Shown here in pieces: positions 38,347 through 47,363 of a stretch of DNA of 64,000 nt (the stretch's first letter is position 1; each line of letters opens with the position of its first letter). Origin of the DNA: Mycolicibacterium doricum (lineage in GTDB: Bacteria > Actinomycetota > Actinomycetes > Mycobacteriales > Mycobacteriaceae); the NCBI RefSeq assembly GCF_010728155.1, contig NZ_AP022605.1, positions 3,348,001 through 3,412,000 on the forward strand, written 5' to 3'. The position numbers and the translations under genes were made by a program. The notes beneath the pieces were generated by a model that was not told where the DNA came from, ran no database searches, and saw only the letters and a list, made by a program, of their open reading frames with translations.

Positions 38347-39534
38347 TCAGCTCACGCAGACGCCGGTGGAGACCCGCTCGGTGTTCCCCACCTTCGCCAG
38401 CTGTCGTCCGACCTCCTCGGAGGTCAGCACGAATCCGGTGTCGGCGTCGTCGACCGCCGCGCCGAACACCACTCCCAGCACCTCGCCACCGCGGTTGATC
38501 ATCGGACCACCCGAATTGCCCTGATGCACAGTCCCTCTGATCGTGTAGACCTCACGGGTGACGGTGGTCGTGCGGTAGATGTCCGGTCCGTTGAGCTTGA
38601 TGGTCTCGCGGACCCGCGCCGGGGTGGCGGCGAAGTCACCACCGCCGGGATAGCCCATCACGATGGCGTCGGTACCCGGCGGAGCCAACTCGTCGACGAA
38701 CGGCAGCGGCGCCGCGGGCAGGCCGGGTACATCGAGGATCGAGATGTCGGCGCTCGGGTCGTAGGACACCGCGAAGGCGTCGTAGGTCTGACCGTTGACC
38801 TCCACGGTGACGCTTTCCGACCCGGCGACGACGTGTGCGTTGGACATCACCCGGTTCGGCGAGACCACGAAACCGCTGCCCTCGAGCACCTTCTGGCAGC
38901 CGGGCGCGACACCGCGGATCTTCACCACGCTGCCGCGGGTGGCACCGACCACCGCATCGGTGGCCAGCGCGGCGTCCGGTGCGTCGACGGTAGCGATCGG
39001 CGTGCGGCCGAACGGTTCGAGCACTTCCGGCAGGCCCGAGGTATCGAGTAGGCCGGACAGCCGCGTCGGCACCGACCTCAACCACGGCGGGGCCACCTCG
39101 TCCACCTCGGCGAGCACCCGGGAGCCCTTGACGGCGGCCGCGAGGTCCGGCTGGTCGGACCCCGTCAGCGGGGTCGCCAACAGCCATGCCGCGAGCAGCA
39201 CCGCCACGATCTGCAGACCCACCCCGATCACGGAGTCGAACAGCCGAAGCGTCCGGTTGCGGATTGCCCCGCGTACGGCCCGGCCCAGGACCACACCGGC
39301 GATCTCACCGATCACCACCAGTGCGAGGATCAGAAACAGGGTCGCGAACAGCTTGGTGCGGGGGCCGCTGATGTGGGTGACCACATGCGGTGCGAGCAGC
39401 ACGCCGGCGACCGCGCCGAGCACCACGCCGATGAACGACATGAGGGACCCCAACGCGCCTGAGCGCCAGCCAGAGACGGCGGCGACGAAGGCGACGGCCA
39501 GGACAAGGATGTCGAGCCACTGAGACGGTGTCAT
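38347..39534 (-). CDS. marP: periplasmic acid-resistance serine protease MarP
   Basis: 395 residues. Four N-terminal membrane segments of CvpA type (residues 5-125) anchor a trypsin-like periplasmic domain with His near 233 (SNAHVVAG), Asp near 262 (DPSADISIL) and Ser near 340 (HQGNSGGPMI), and a Cys near each end of the domain that forms the regulatory disulfide in M. tuberculosis. MarP maintains cytosolic pH in acid and cleaves RipA. The start overlaps the Nudix gene stop. It heads into the ephE gene tail-to-tail. Confidence 0.93.
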   Translation of the reverse strand: MTPSQWLDILVLAVAFVAAVSGWRSGALGSLMSFIGVVLGAVAGVLLAPHVVTHISGPRTKLFATLFLILALVVIGEIAGVVLGRAVRGAIRNRTLRLFDSVIGVGLQIVAVLLAAWLLATPLTGSDQPDLAAAVKGSRVLAEVDEVAPPWLRSVPTRLSGLLDTSGLPEVLEPFGRTPIATVDAPDAALATDAVVGATRGSVVKIRGVAPGCQKVLEGSGFVVSPNRVMSNAHVVAGSESVTVEVNGQTYDAFAVSYDPSADISILDVPGLPAAPLPFVDELAPPGTDAIVMGYPGGGDFAATPARVRETIKLNGPDIYRTTTVTREVYTIRGTVHQGNSGGPMINRGGEVLGVVFGAAVDDADTGFVLTSEEVGRQLAKVGNTERVSTGVCVS

Positions 39535-40307
39535 TGTTGAGATTCACCGTAACGGTCGTCGTGCCCGACGAGGGCCATCGCCTCGTCGAGTCCCCGAACG
39601 TCGTCGGTGTTCCAGGGCACAGCCCACCCGGCGACGTCGATGATCGCGGAGATGACCTGACCGGTGAAACCCCACACCAGCATCTCGTTGAGCAGGAACG
39701 CCGGGCCGGCCCACCTGTGCGAATTGGCGTCGCGATAGACCATCAACCGGTTCTCCGGGTTGACGAACGCACGCACCGGCACCCGCGCCACGACGGCGGT
39801 CTCGGATTGGTCGACGACACCCACCGGACCCGGATCGGGCGAATACGCCAGCACCGGCACGACGTGGAATCCCGACGGCGGGACGAACGTCGGCTGCAAC
39901 GTCGCCAGCGGCTGCAGGCGGCTGGTGTCGAGACCGGTCTCCTCGGTGGCCTCGCGCAGCGCCGTGTCCACGGGGCCCTCGTCGTCGAGGTCTGTCGCGC
40001 CACCGGGGAAGGCTGCCTGACCGGCGTGGTGGCGCAACGTCGACGCCCGGACCGTCACCAGCAGGTCGGCGTCGTCGGGTAAGGCTTCGCCGGCGCCTTC
40101 GGGTCCGGAGAACAGCACCAGTACGGCGGCGTCGCGCTTGGCGCGAGTGACCGTCGCGGTGGCGTTCGCCGCGGTGATCGCGGCCAGCACGTCCGGCGGC
40201 AGCCGGCGATAGGCGTTGGGCACTGCGTCGGTGTTGTCCACGAGCGGTCTGAGCCACGCGGGTGCGGCATCGGGCATCAGGCGGTGCCCATCGCGCGTCG
40301 CGCTCAC
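39531..40307 (-). CDS. Nudix hydrolase, CoA pyrophosphatase-like
   Basis: 258 residues. The Nudix box GGATDLDDEGPVDTALREAT...EETGL is complete (G-x5-E-x7-REUxEExGU). The following sequence and UPF0035-like lead (RHHAGQAAFPGG) fit CoA pyrophosphatases. The start overlaps the thioredoxin-like gene stop and its stop overlaps marP, so it is in the nth-side operon Rv3673c-Rv3672c-Rv3671c. The GTG at 40307 is used. Confidence 0.88.
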   Translation of the reverse strand: MSATRDGHRLMPDAAPAWLRPLVDNTDAVPNAYRRLPPDVLAAITAANATATVTRAKRDAAVLVLFSGPEGAGEALPDDADLLVTVRASTLRHHAGQAAFPGGATDLDDEGPVDTALREATEETGLDTSRLQPLATLQPTFVPPSGFHVVPVLAYSPDPGPVGVVDQSETAVVARVPVRAFVNPENRLMVYRDANSHRWAGPAFLLNEMLVWGFTGQVISAIIDVAGWAVPWNTDDVRGLDEAMALVGHDDRYGESQQ

Positions 40308-40951
40308 CCCGGCACTCCCATCGTCTGGTCCACCGCTTCCTTGATCTCGTCGGCTGTGGCGAAGGACCGCGGCACAATCCCGGCGACGCTACCGTCCGGG
40401 CGTAGCACCACCGTCGCAGGCATCACGTTGGGTGCCTTGACCGCCGCGGCGATCAGGCGACGTCCGTCCTGCAGTGTCGGCAGCCGCACCCCAAGTTCGG
40501 CCAGCCGGAGCAGCCCCGCCGTCTCGTTCTCGTCCTGGTGGACGGTCACCACCGTCACCGCGTCGCCGACCCGGCGCTGATACTCGGCCATGGCGGGCAG
40601 TTCGTCCGCGCACGGGCCACACCAGTAGGCCCACAGGTTGAGCACCACGGTCCGGCCCGCCAATGCCCGCGCGACGTCGACCATCTTCCCGTCGCCGGCG
40701 CATTCCAGGCTGATGCCCCGCAGCGACTCGGGTCCGGCGCCGACGCCAGGCGCCGGACACGGCGGCAGATCCGCCTCGGCGCGGGGTCCGGCCAACGCCT
40801 CGGGGGTGTCCGCATCGCGGTGGTCGCGCAGGGACGCCGGCCCGTCGCGACGGGTGGGCGCCGGCCCCTCGGCCAGCTGCATCGACAGCGCGACCACCAG
40901 CGCGAGCGCCACGGCGGACACGGCGACGATCCAACGGGCCGAAGTGCTCAT
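40304..40951 (-). CDS. membrane-anchored thioredoxin-like protein
   Basis: 215 residues. An N-terminal membrane anchor (WIVAVSAVALALVVALSM) is followed by an extracytoplasmic thioredoxin-like domain of TlpA/ResA type with the active site WAYWCGPCADELP. A separate cysteine pair (PPCPAPG, LECAGD) precedes it. It likely reduces or exchanges disulfides in the periplasm, possibly serving MarP encoded two genes on. ATG 40951 is the start before the anchor. It corresponds to Rv3673c. Confidence 0.9.
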   Translation of the reverse strand: MSTSARWIVAVSAVALALVVALSMQLAEGPAPTRRDGPASLRDHRDADTPEALAGPRAEADLPPCPAPGVGAGPESLRGISLECAGDGKMVDVARALAGRTVVLNLWAYWCGPCADELPAMAEYQRRVGDAVTVVTVHQDENETAGLLRLAELGVRLPTLQDGRRLIAAAVKAPNVMPATVVLRPDGSVAGIVPRSFATADEIKEAVDQTMGVPG

Positions 40952-40962
40952 GAACGACGTGG

Positions 40963-41733
40963 TTACAGGCCGGCGAGAGCGAGTAGCTGCTCTGTCTCCG
41001 GCCCTTTGACCAGAGCTGCGGCGGCTTCCCGATCGGTGGGCCCGATGCCGAACGACGGACAGTCCTTGGCCAGCACGCATACCCCGCAGGCGGGCTTACG
41101 GGCGTGGCAGACGCGGCGGCCGTGGAAGATGACCCGGTGGCTCAGCAAAGTCCACTCGCTGCGCTCGATGAGCTTCCCGATGGCGTGTTCCACCTTCACC
41201 GGATCCTCTTCTGTCGTCCACCGCCATCGGCGCACCAACCGGCCGAAGTGGGTGTCGACGGTAATGCCCGGTACGCCGAAGGCGTTGCCGAGGATGACGT
41301 TGGCCGTCTTGCGTCCGACCCCCGGCAGTGTGAGGAGATCGTCGATGTCGGCGGGCACTTGGCCGTCGAACCGCTCGACGAGTTCCTGGCCGAGCCGGAT
41401 CAGCGAGTCTGCCTTGTTCCGGTAGAAGCCGGTCGGCCGGATCAGTTCCTCCAGTTCGGTCCGGTCGGCCTTAGCGTAGTCGAGTGCGGTGCGGTATTTC
41501 ACGAACAACGCGGGCGTGGTGAGGTTGACCCGTTTGTCGGTGCTCTGCGCGGACAGGATGGTGGCGACCGCCAGTTCCAGCGGATTGGTGAAGTTCAACT
41601 CGCAGTAGACATGTGGAAAAGCCTGGGCGAGAACGCGATTCATCCTTCGCGCCCGACGCACCAGACCCAGCGGCGTCTCCTTGTCCCAATTCTTCACGGC
41701 GGCCCAATCCTTCACGACGGCCCATTTCTTCAC
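40963..41733 (-). CDS. nth: endonuclease III
   Basis: 256 residues, HhH-GPD DNA glycosylase/AP lyase for oxidised pyrimidines. The helix-hairpin-helix and catalytic Lys are in [18 protein letters not shown], the catalytic Asp is in VDTHFGRL, and the 4Fe-4S cluster cysteines are in [17 protein letters not shown]. The N-terminus has an imperfect hexapeptide repeated three times ([18 protein letters not shown]), each beginning with a GTG codon, so starts 41733, 41715 and 41697 are all possible. The family core begins at about [14 protein letters not shown]. Confidence 0.93.
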   Translation of the reverse strand: MKKWAVVKDWAAVKNWDKETPLGLVRRARRMNRVLAQAFPHVYCELNFTNPLELAVATILSAQSTDKRVNLTTPALFVKYRTALDYAKADRTELEELIRPTGFYRNKADSLIRLGQELVERFDGQVPADIDDLLTLPGVGRKTANVILGNAFGVPGITVDTHFGRLVRRWRWTTEEDPVKVEHAIGKLIERSEWTLLSHRVIFHGRRVCHARKPACGVCVLAKDCPSFGIGPTDREAAAALVKGPETEQLLALAGL

Positions 41734-41736
41734 GAC
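41683..41736 (-). repeat. 18-bp imperfect tandem triplication at the nth start
   Basis: Three adjacent 18-bp units on the minus strand (41719-41736, 41701-41718, 41683-41700), each of the form GYCGTGAAGNNNTGGGNC and each with an in-frame GTG. Confidence 0.9.
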
Positions 41737-41910
41737 GGCCCGCCGCGCCGGCTTCGGATCGGCCGGGGAGATGGCCGGCCGGCGGGAGACGCACCTGCGG
41801 TCACAGCCACCAGCCTAGGCCAGAGCGCCGACACCGACCGTGACAAGGTGCGCGATACCGGTGGTTATTCGTGATGACGCTGAGACCTTGGCCGGGTTTA
41901 CTTCTGCCTT

Positions 41911-42243
41911 GTGTCCTGGTTGTTCGTCGCCTTCATCCCCTGGTTGCTGATGGTGGCGACTTTTGGGCTCGAGCGCCTGGAATCCGGTCTCGTCCGCGAC
42001 ACCGTGTCGGCGTCCGACGTCGACGAATTCCTCCAGCAGGCCGATTCCGACGACGTGGGCCGCCTTGTCCGCGACGGTATGGGCGCGGCTATCGCCGGGA
42101 TGCACCGCCGCCAGCAGAACCGCCTCGAACCGGTCGAGACACTGCCGACACGGACGGCGGCCGCGGATGTGCCGACACGGGTGTACATCCCGCACCGACC
42201 CAATCCGCAGTTTCAGCCGGTTGGCCCTGCCAATCGTGTGTAG
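41911..42243 (+). CDS. small membrane protein (Rv3675-type)
   Basis: 110 residues: one N-terminal membrane segment (SWLFVAFIPWLLMVATFGLE) and a soluble tail with SDVDEFLQQADSDDVGRLV and a proline-rich end. Function unknown; conserved beside crp in mycobacteria. GTG 41911 begins just before the membrane segment. Transcribed toward crp with a 100-base gap. Confidence 0.78.
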   Translation: MSWLFVAFIPWLLMVATFGLERLESGLVRDTVSASDVDEFLQQADSDDVGRLVRDGMGAAIAGMHRRQQNRLEPVETLPTRTAAADVPTRVYIPHRPNPQFQPVGPANRV

Positions 42244-42344
42244 CGTTGGCACGTTGCGAAACGTCATGCCTCTACACTGAGCACACTAGCCAGTAAGAGG
42301 TCGGCTTCGTGTGTCAATCAACCCAACAGCTTAAGAGGGGCAAC

Positions 42345-43019
42345 GTGGACGAGATCCTGGCCAGGGCCGGAATCTTCCAGGGAGTCGAACCCAGCGCCGT
42401 TTCCGCGCTCACCAAGCAATTGCAGCCCGTGGACTTCCCGCGCGGGCACATCGTTTTCGCCGAGGGCGAGCCGGGCGACCGGTTGTACATCATCGTCAAC
42501 GGCAAGGTGAAGATCGGCCGCCGCTCCCCGGACGGCCGTGAGAACCTCCTGACGATCATGGGGCCGAGCGACATGTTCGGTGAGCTCTCCATCTTCGACC
42601 CGGGACCGCGGACGTCGAGCGCCACCACGATCACCGAGGTGCGCGCCGTGTCGATGGACCGCGAAGCGCTGCGTGCATGGATCGCCGACCGCCCCGAGAT
42701 CGCCGAGCAGCTGCTGCGTGTCCTGGCCCGCCGGCTGCGTCGCACCAACAACAACCTCGCGGACCTCATTTTCACCGACGTCCCTGGACGCGTAGCCAAA
42801 CAGCTGCTGCAGCTCGCGCAGCGGTTCGGCACCCAGGAGGGTGGCGCGCTGCGCGTCACCCACGACCTGACGCAGGAGGAGATCGCCCAGCTCGTCGGCG
42901 CCTCCCGCGAAACCGTGAACAAGGCGCTCGCCGACTTCGCCCACCGCGGATGGATCCGCCTCGAAGGCAAGAGCGTGCTGATCAGCGACTCCGAACGGCT
43001 GGCTCGCCGCGCCCGCTAG
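42345..43019 (+). CDS. crp: cAMP receptor protein, global transcription regulator
   Basis: 224 residues, the length of M. tuberculosis CRP (Rv3676). The cyclic-nucleotide domain contains [25 protein letters not shown] with phosphate-binding FGELS...PRTSSA, and the winged HTH is [20 protein letters not shown]. It binds cAMP made by class III cyclases such as the one in this window and controls a large regulon. GTG 42345 has AGAGGGG 5 bases upstream; an upstream in-frame start would add 12 residues. A short hairpin follows the stop. Confidence 0.96.
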   Translation: MDEILARAGIFQGVEPSAVSALTKQLQPVDFPRGHIVFAEGEPGDRLYIIVNGKVKIGRRSPDGRENLLTIMGPSDMFGELSIFDPGPRTSSATTITEVRAVSMDREALRAWIADRPEIAEQLLRVLARRLRRTNNNLADLIFTDVPGRVAKQLLQLAQRFGTQEGGALRVTHDLTQEEIAQLVGASRETVNKALADFAHRGWIRLEGKSVLISDSERLARRAR

Positions 43020-43023
43020 CCGT

Positions 43024-43041
43024 GGGATTTGCCCGAATCCC
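43024..43041. terminator. short hairpin between crp and the MBL gene
   Basis: GGGATT-TGCCCG-AATCCC, a 6-bp stem in the 22-base space between convergent genes. It is weak, and a weak bidirectional terminator is the likely use. Confidence 0.4.
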
Positions 43042-43824
43042 CTAGGAGCGTAGGTAGTCGAGCTGGGCTTGGACGCTCCACTCGGCGGCGTCCCACAGTT
43101 TCTCGTCGACGTCGGTGTAGACGTGTTCGACGACCTGGCGCGCGGACGCGTCGTCGCCGAGTTCCCGCACCGCCGCCCGCACCTGCTTGAGCCGCTCCTC
43201 GCGGTGCGCGAGGTACATCGCGGTGACGGCCTCCAGATCGGCCAGGTCGGGGCCGTGGCCGGGCAAAACGGTCCGCCCGCCCAGACCCTGCAACCGGCGC
43301 AGCGATTCGAGGTAGTCCCGCAGGGTGCCGTCCTCGGCGTCGATGACGGTGGTGCCGCGGCCGAGCACGGTGTCGGCGGTGAGCACCGCATCGTCGAGGA
43401 CGAACGACAGTGAGTCGGCGGTGTGGCCGGGGGTGGCCATAACCGTGATGCGCATCCCTGCCGCGTCGATGACCTCGCCGTCGGCGAGCGGGCCGCCCAG
43501 ACCCCGCAGGAATCCGCTGCCGACCGACCGGACCACCGCGCCGGTGCGTTGGACGATCTTGTCGATCCCGCCGGTGTGGTCCTCGTGTTTATGGCTGATC
43601 AGCACCAGCGCGATGCGGCCGAGTTCGGCGACCTTCGCGATGTGCTCGTCGTCGTCGGGTCCGGGATCGACGATCACCAGCTCGTCGCTGCCCGGTCCGC
43701 GCAGCACCCAGGTGTTCGTCCCGTCGAGCGTCATCGGCCCCGGGTTGTTGCACAGCAGCACCGAGGCGGTCTCGGTCACCGGGCGCAGTAGCCCGTATGC
43801 CGGATGCTCCGGTGTAGCGGTCAC
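43042..43824 (-). CDS. metallo-beta-lactamase-fold hydrolase (Rv3677c-type)
   Basis: 260 residues, MBL fold with HKHEDHTGG (metal ligands), TPGHTADSLSFVL and LPGHGPDL as the later His motifs, and a C-terminal helical domain as in LACTB2-like RNA- or ester-hydrolases. GTG 43824 overlaps the RidA gene stop. Substrate unknown. It forms an operon with the RidA and DUF4177 genes. Confidence 0.88.
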   Translation of the reverse strand: MTATPEHPAYGLLRPVTETASVLLCNNPGPMTLDGTNTWVLRGPGSDELVIVDPGPDDDEHIAKVAELGRIALVLISHKHEDHTGGIDKIVQRTGAVVRSVGSGFLRGLGGPLADGEVIDAAGMRITVMATPGHTADSLSFVLDDAVLTADTVLGRGTTVIDAEDGTLRDYLESLRRLQGLGGRTVLPGHGPDLADLEAVTAMYLAHREERLKQVRAAVRELGDDASARQVVEHVYTDVDEKLWDAAEWSVQAQLDYLRS

Positions 43825-44279
43825 GTGACCTCGACGATGATCTCGACCTCGACCGGGGCGTTGCGCGGCAACTCCGACACCCCGACCGCGGAACGGGCGT
43901 GCGCGCCGGCATCGCCGAAGACCTGGGCGAACAGCGCCGACGCGCCGTTGACGACGCCGGGTTGACCACCGAAGTCGGGAGCCGAGGCGACGAACCCGAC
44001 CACCTTGACCATCCGGGTGACGGCATCGATGCCGACGAGTGCGTTCACCGCGGCCAGCGCGTTGAGGCCGCACAGCCGCGCGAGGTCCTCGGCATCGTCC
44101 GGATCGACGTCTGCGCCGACCTTGCCGGTCCTGGTCAGCTCACCGGAGACGATCGGCAACTGCCCGGCGGTGTAGACCAGGTTGCCGGTCCGCACCGCCG
44201 GCAGGTAAGACGCCAGCGGTGCCACCACCTCGGGCAGCTCGATACCCAGTTCCCTGAGCCGATGCGACCAGGTGCTCAC
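43821..44279 (-). CDS. RidA/YjgF-family protein
   Basis: 152 residues of the RidA fold: LVYTAGQLPIVSGELTRTGK at the front and the closing ARSAVGVSELPRNAPVEVE, where the conserved Arg sits. RidA enzymes hydrolyse reactive enamine/imine intermediates from PLP enzymes; some members lack this activity. Start ATG 44279 overlaps the DUF4177 stop. It corresponds to Rv3678c. Confidence 0.9.
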   Translation of the reverse strand: MSTWSHRLRELGIELPEVVAPLASYLPAVRTGNLVYTAGQLPIVSGELTRTGKVGADVDPDDAEDLARLCGLNALAAVNALVGIDAVTRMVKVVGFVASAPDFGGQPGVVNGASALFAQVFGDAGAHARSAVGVSELPRNAPVEVEIIVEVT

Positions 44280-44452
44280 TTGGGCCGTTTCAGGTAGGCG
44301 ACGTGCTGCTCACCGGTCGGGCCGGGCAGCACCGCGACCAGCTCCCACCCGTCGGCGCCCCATTGATCGAGGATCTGCTTGGTGGCGTGCGTCAACAACG
44401 GCACGGTGGCGTATTCCCACTGGGTCGGTTCGCTCTGGGTCGGTTCGCTCAT
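44276..44452 (-). CDS. small DUF4177 protein
   Basis: 58 residues. The DUF4177 pattern WEYATVPLLTHATKQILDQW and GADGWELVAVLPG is clear. Function unknown. The start MSEPTQSEPTQWEY contains a pentapeptide duplicated by a perfect 15-bp tandem repeat just after the ATG. It is the first gene of the RidA-MBL operon, divergent from the Get3-like genes. It corresponds to Rv3678A. Confidence 0.82.
   Translation of the reverse strand: MSEPTQSEPTQWEYATVPLLTHATKQILDQWGADGWELVAVLPGPTGEQHVAYLKRPK
44421..44450 (-). repeat. 15-bp perfect tandem duplication at the DUF4177 start
   Basis: Two identical 15-bp units (44421-44435 and 44436-44450) directly after the ATG, adding five residues in frame. Confidence 0.97.
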
Positions 44453-44497
44453 GGGGCCGAGCTTATCGGTCGCCTCAGGAGCCCAGAGCCCCACAGC

Positions 44498-44503
44498 TAG
44501 CAT
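44498..44503 (+). promoter_or_regulatory. probable leaderless -10 element
   Basis: TAGCAT with six bases to GTG 44510 of the first Get3-like gene. Confidence 0.55.
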
Positions 44504-44509
44504 GGAGAG

Positions 44510-45529
44510 GTGGCAACAACTACCAATGGCGGTAGAGCCGTCGGCTGGCCGTCGCGACTGACCAAGGCGAAACTACACTTCGTCACCGGCAAGGGCGGCA
44601 CGGGCAAGTCGACGATCGCGGCCGCGCTGGCTCTGGCGCTGGCTGCCGGTGGGCGCAGGGTTCTGCTCGTCGAGGTCGAAGGACGCCAGGGCATCGCGCA
44701 ATTGTTCGACGTGCCACCGCTGCCGTACAGCGAGGTCAAGATCGCCACCGCCGACGGCGGGGGGCAGGTCAACGCGCTCGCCGTCGACACCGATGCGGCG
44801 TTCCTGGAGTACCTCGACATGTTCTACAGCCTCGGTCTGGCCGGACGGGCGATGCGCCGCATCGGCGCGGTGGAGTTCGCCACCACGATCGCGCCGGGCC
44901 TGCGGGACGTACTGCTCACCGGCAAGATCCGAGAGGTCGTCACCCGCGCCGAGAAAGGCAAGCAGCCGGTCTACGACGCCGTGGTCGTGGACTCCCCGCC
45001 CACCGGCCGAATCGCACGGTTCCTCGACGTGACCAAGGCGGTGTCGGATCTCGCCAGAGGCGGCCCGGTGCACTCCCAGGCCGAGAGCGTGGTGAAGGTG
45101 TTGCACTCCGAGATCACGGCGATCCACCTGGTTACTCTGCTGGAGGCACTGCCCATGCAGGAGACGGCCGAAGCCGTCGACGAGCTACGGGAAATCGGCC
45201 TGCCGATCGGCAGTGTCGTCGTCAACCGCAACATCCCGGCGTACCTCTCGCCCGACGATCTCGCCAAGGCCGCCGAGGGGGACATCGACGCCGACGCTGT
45301 GCGCGCCGATCTGTCAGGGGCCGGGATCAAGTTGTCGGACAACGACTTCGCCGGACTGCTGACCGAGACCATCCAGCACGCCACCCGCATCAGGGCGCGT
45401 GCGGAGACCGCCGAACAACTCGAGCGCCTGGACGTGCCTCGCCTCGAACTGCCGGCCCTCTCCCAAGGCGTCGACCTCGGCAGCCTCTACGAACTCGCCG
45501 AGGTGCTCGCCCACCAAGGCGTGCGATGA
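44510..45529 (+). CDS. bagA: Get3/ArsA-like ATPase, subunit A
   Basis: 339 residues. The deviant P-loop KGGTGKSTIAAALALALA identifies the ArsA/Get3/MinD class, and VVDSPPTGRIARFLDV is the switch II region. M. tuberculosis Rv3679 with Rv3680 forms a Get3-like complex (named BagA/BagB as I recall) linked to resistance to reactive metabolites during glycerol use. Arsenite-binding cysteines of ArsA are not seen. The next gene starts 31 bases after the stop, so the two form an operon. Confidence 0.88.
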   Translation: MATTTNGGRAVGWPSRLTKAKLHFVTGKGGTGKSTIAAALALALAAGGRRVLLVEVEGRQGIAQLFDVPPLPYSEVKIATADGGGQVNALAVDTDAAFLEYLDMFYSLGLAGRAMRRIGAVEFATTIAPGLRDVLLTGKIREVVTRAEKGKQPVYDAVVVDSPPTGRIARFLDVTKAVSDLARGGPVHSQAESVVKVLHSEITAIHLVTLLEALPMQETAEAVDELREIGLPIGSVVVNRNIPAYLSPDDLAKAAEGDIDADAVRADLSGAGIKLSDNDFAGLLTETIQHATRIRARAETAEQLERLDVPRLELPALSQGVDLGSLYELAEVLAHQGVR

Positions 45530-45560
45530 ACCAGGAGAAGAGCACCATGGAGGCCCGTAG

Positions 45561-46691
45561 ATGAGTCCGACACCGCCCGCCCTCGACATGGCCGCGATCC
45601 TCCAAGACACCTCGAACCGGGTGGTGGTCTGCTGCGGGGCCGGCGGCGTCGGCAAGACCACCACCGCGGCGGCGATGGCGCTGCGGGCCGCCGAGTACGG
45701 CCGCACCGTTGTGGTCCTGACTATTGATCCGGCCAAGCGTCTCGCGCAGGCCCTGGGCATACAGATCCTGGGCAACACCCCGCAGCGGGTGCCGTTGGCG
45801 CCCGAGGTTCCCGGCGAACTGCACGCGATGATGCTCGACATGCGCCGCACGTTCGACGAGATGGTGATCCAGTACTCGGGCCAAGGCCGGGCCGACGCCA
45901 TCCTGGATAACCAGTTCTACCAAACGGTGGCCACGTCGCTGGCCGGCACGCAGGAGTACATGGCGATGGAGAAGCTGGGTCAGCTTCTCGCACAGGACAA
46001 ATGGGATCTGATCGTGGTGGACACTCCGCCGTCGCGCAACGCGCTGGACTTCCTCGACGCCCCGAAACGCCTCGGCAGCTTCATGGACAGCCGGTTGTGG
46101 CGCGTGCTTCTGGCGCCGGGGCGCGGTATCGGGAAACTGGTCACCGGGGCGGTGGGGTTGGCGATGAGGGCGATGTCCACCATCCTGGGGTCCCAATTGC
46201 TATCGGATGCAGCCGGTTTCGTGCAGTCGCTGGACGCGACGTTCGGCGGCTTCCGAGAGAAGGCCGACCGGACATACGATCTGCTCAAGCGGCGCGGGAC
46301 CCAGTTCGTGGTGGTGTCGGCGGCCGAACCCGACGCGTTGCGTGAGGCGGCGTTCTTCGTCGACCGGCTGTCGACGGAGCGGATGCCGTTGGCGGGGCTG
46401 ATCCTCAACCGCACCCACCCGGCACTGTGCTCGCTACACGCGGACAAGGCGAGTGAGGTGGCCGACGCACTCTCGGAGAAAGACCCGGAATCGCTGACCT
46501 CGGCGGCTCTGCGGATCCACGCCGACCGAACGCAGACGGCCAAGCGTGAAGTTCGACTGCTGTCCCGGTTCACCGGCGCCAATCCCCATGTGGCGATCGT
46601 CGGTGTTCCTTCGCTGCCCTTCGACGTCTCGGACATCGAGGCGCTGCGGGCGATCGCCGATCAGATCACCGGGGCGCCCAGCGCCGCCTGA
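45561..46691 (+). CDS. bagB: Get3/ArsA-like ATPase, subunit B
   Basis: 376 residues. P-loop [20 protein letters not shown], switch [22 protein letters not shown], and a long helical insertion (around residues 190-260) typical of ArsA-fold proteins. It pairs with the preceding subunit; the complex would be a heteromeric ATPase. The ATG at 45561 follows the first gene by 31 bases, with GGAG upstream. It ends 22 bases before the whiB4 stop on the other strand. Confidence 0.88.
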   Translation: MSPTPPALDMAAILQDTSNRVVVCCGAGGVGKTTTAAAMALRAAEYGRTVVVLTIDPAKRLAQALGIQILGNTPQRVPLAPEVPGELHAMMLDMRRTFDEMVIQYSGQGRADAILDNQFYQTVATSLAGTQEYMAMEKLGQLLAQDKWDLIVVDTPPSRNALDFLDAPKRLGSFMDSRLWRVLLAPGRGIGKLVTGAVGLAMRAMSTILGSQLLSDAAGFVQSLDATFGGFREKADRTYDLLKRRGTQFVVVSAAEPDALREAAFFVDRLSTERMPLAGLILNRTHPALCSLHADKASEVADALSEKDPESLTSAALRIHADRTQTAKREVRLLSRFTGANPHVAIVGVPSLPFDVSDIEALRAIADQITGAPSAA

Positions 46692-46712
46692 CCGCGATCG
46701 GGAAGAAGGAGC

Positions 46713-47069
46713 TCAGACCGCGCTACGGTGTTTGCGCTGCGCGGAGAAGAACTCTGACCAGGAAACGACCTCGGGATGCTGCTTGAGCAATGCACGGCGC
46801 TGACGCTCGGTCATCCCACCCCAGACGCCGAACTCCACGCGGTTGTCGAGGGCGTCCGCGCCGCACTCCAGGATGACCGGACAGTGACGGCAAATCACTG
46901 CGGCCTTGCGCTGTGCGGCGCCGCGGACGAACAGTTGGTCCGGGTCGGCCTGCCGGCAGCGGGCCTGGGCGACCCACGCGATCCGCGCTTCGGCCTCTGC
47001 GCCGTGTGCGGGAGGCGACGATATGACGGTTGTCGTAGTTTTGTGCACCGCGGGCCGATTACTTGACAC
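46713..47069 (-). CDS. whiB4: iron-sulfur redox-sensing regulator WhiB4
   Basis: 118 residues, the same length as WhiB4 (Rv3681c). Four cluster cysteines are in ARCRQ and CRHCPVILEC, followed by the WhiB signature GVWGGMTERQRRALL. The 4Fe-4S cluster reacts with oxygen and NO and controls redox homeostasis genes. GTG 47069 gives the family length. It diverges from ponA2 with a roughly 290-base gap. Confidence 0.94.
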   Translation of the reverse strand: MSSNRPAVHKTTTTVISSPPAHGAEAEARIAWVAQARCRQADPDQLFVRGAAQRKAAVICRHCPVILECGADALDNRVEFGVWGGMTERQRRALLKQHPEVVSWSEFFSAQRKHRSAV

Positions 47070-47351
47070 CAGCGATCCCTTCGTTCTGCCGTCGCACCCG
47101 ACGGTGACCCTCCGGAGTAGAACGCTGATGCGATCTACGCCACATTGCCCCAGGCGCTGTGTCCTGGATCGCACTGTGTGTCCAAGCTAGGTGGTCAGAG
47201 CCCATTTGCGCAACACTTTGCGCCCGTCTTTTTTGGGACGGCCGTGCCGTCTGATCGCCTTCTTGGAGATCGAGGATTCCCGGCGCGGCGCTCAGAGGAT
47301 CACTATTGGCGGCGATCTCCCTGCTCCGGCGATCCCGTCGGGCGAGGTCGT

Positions 47352-47357
47352 TACTCT
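47352..47357 (+). promoter_or_regulatory. probable leaderless -10 element
   Basis: TACTCT with six bases to ATG 47364 of ponA2. The rest of the whiB4-ponA2 gap (47070-47351) shows no gene. Confidence 0.55.
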
Positions 47358-47363
47358 GTACAC

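Noticed and set aside
46776..47066. Plus-strand frames opposite whiB4
   Set aside because: Antisense of a well-supported WhiB gene.
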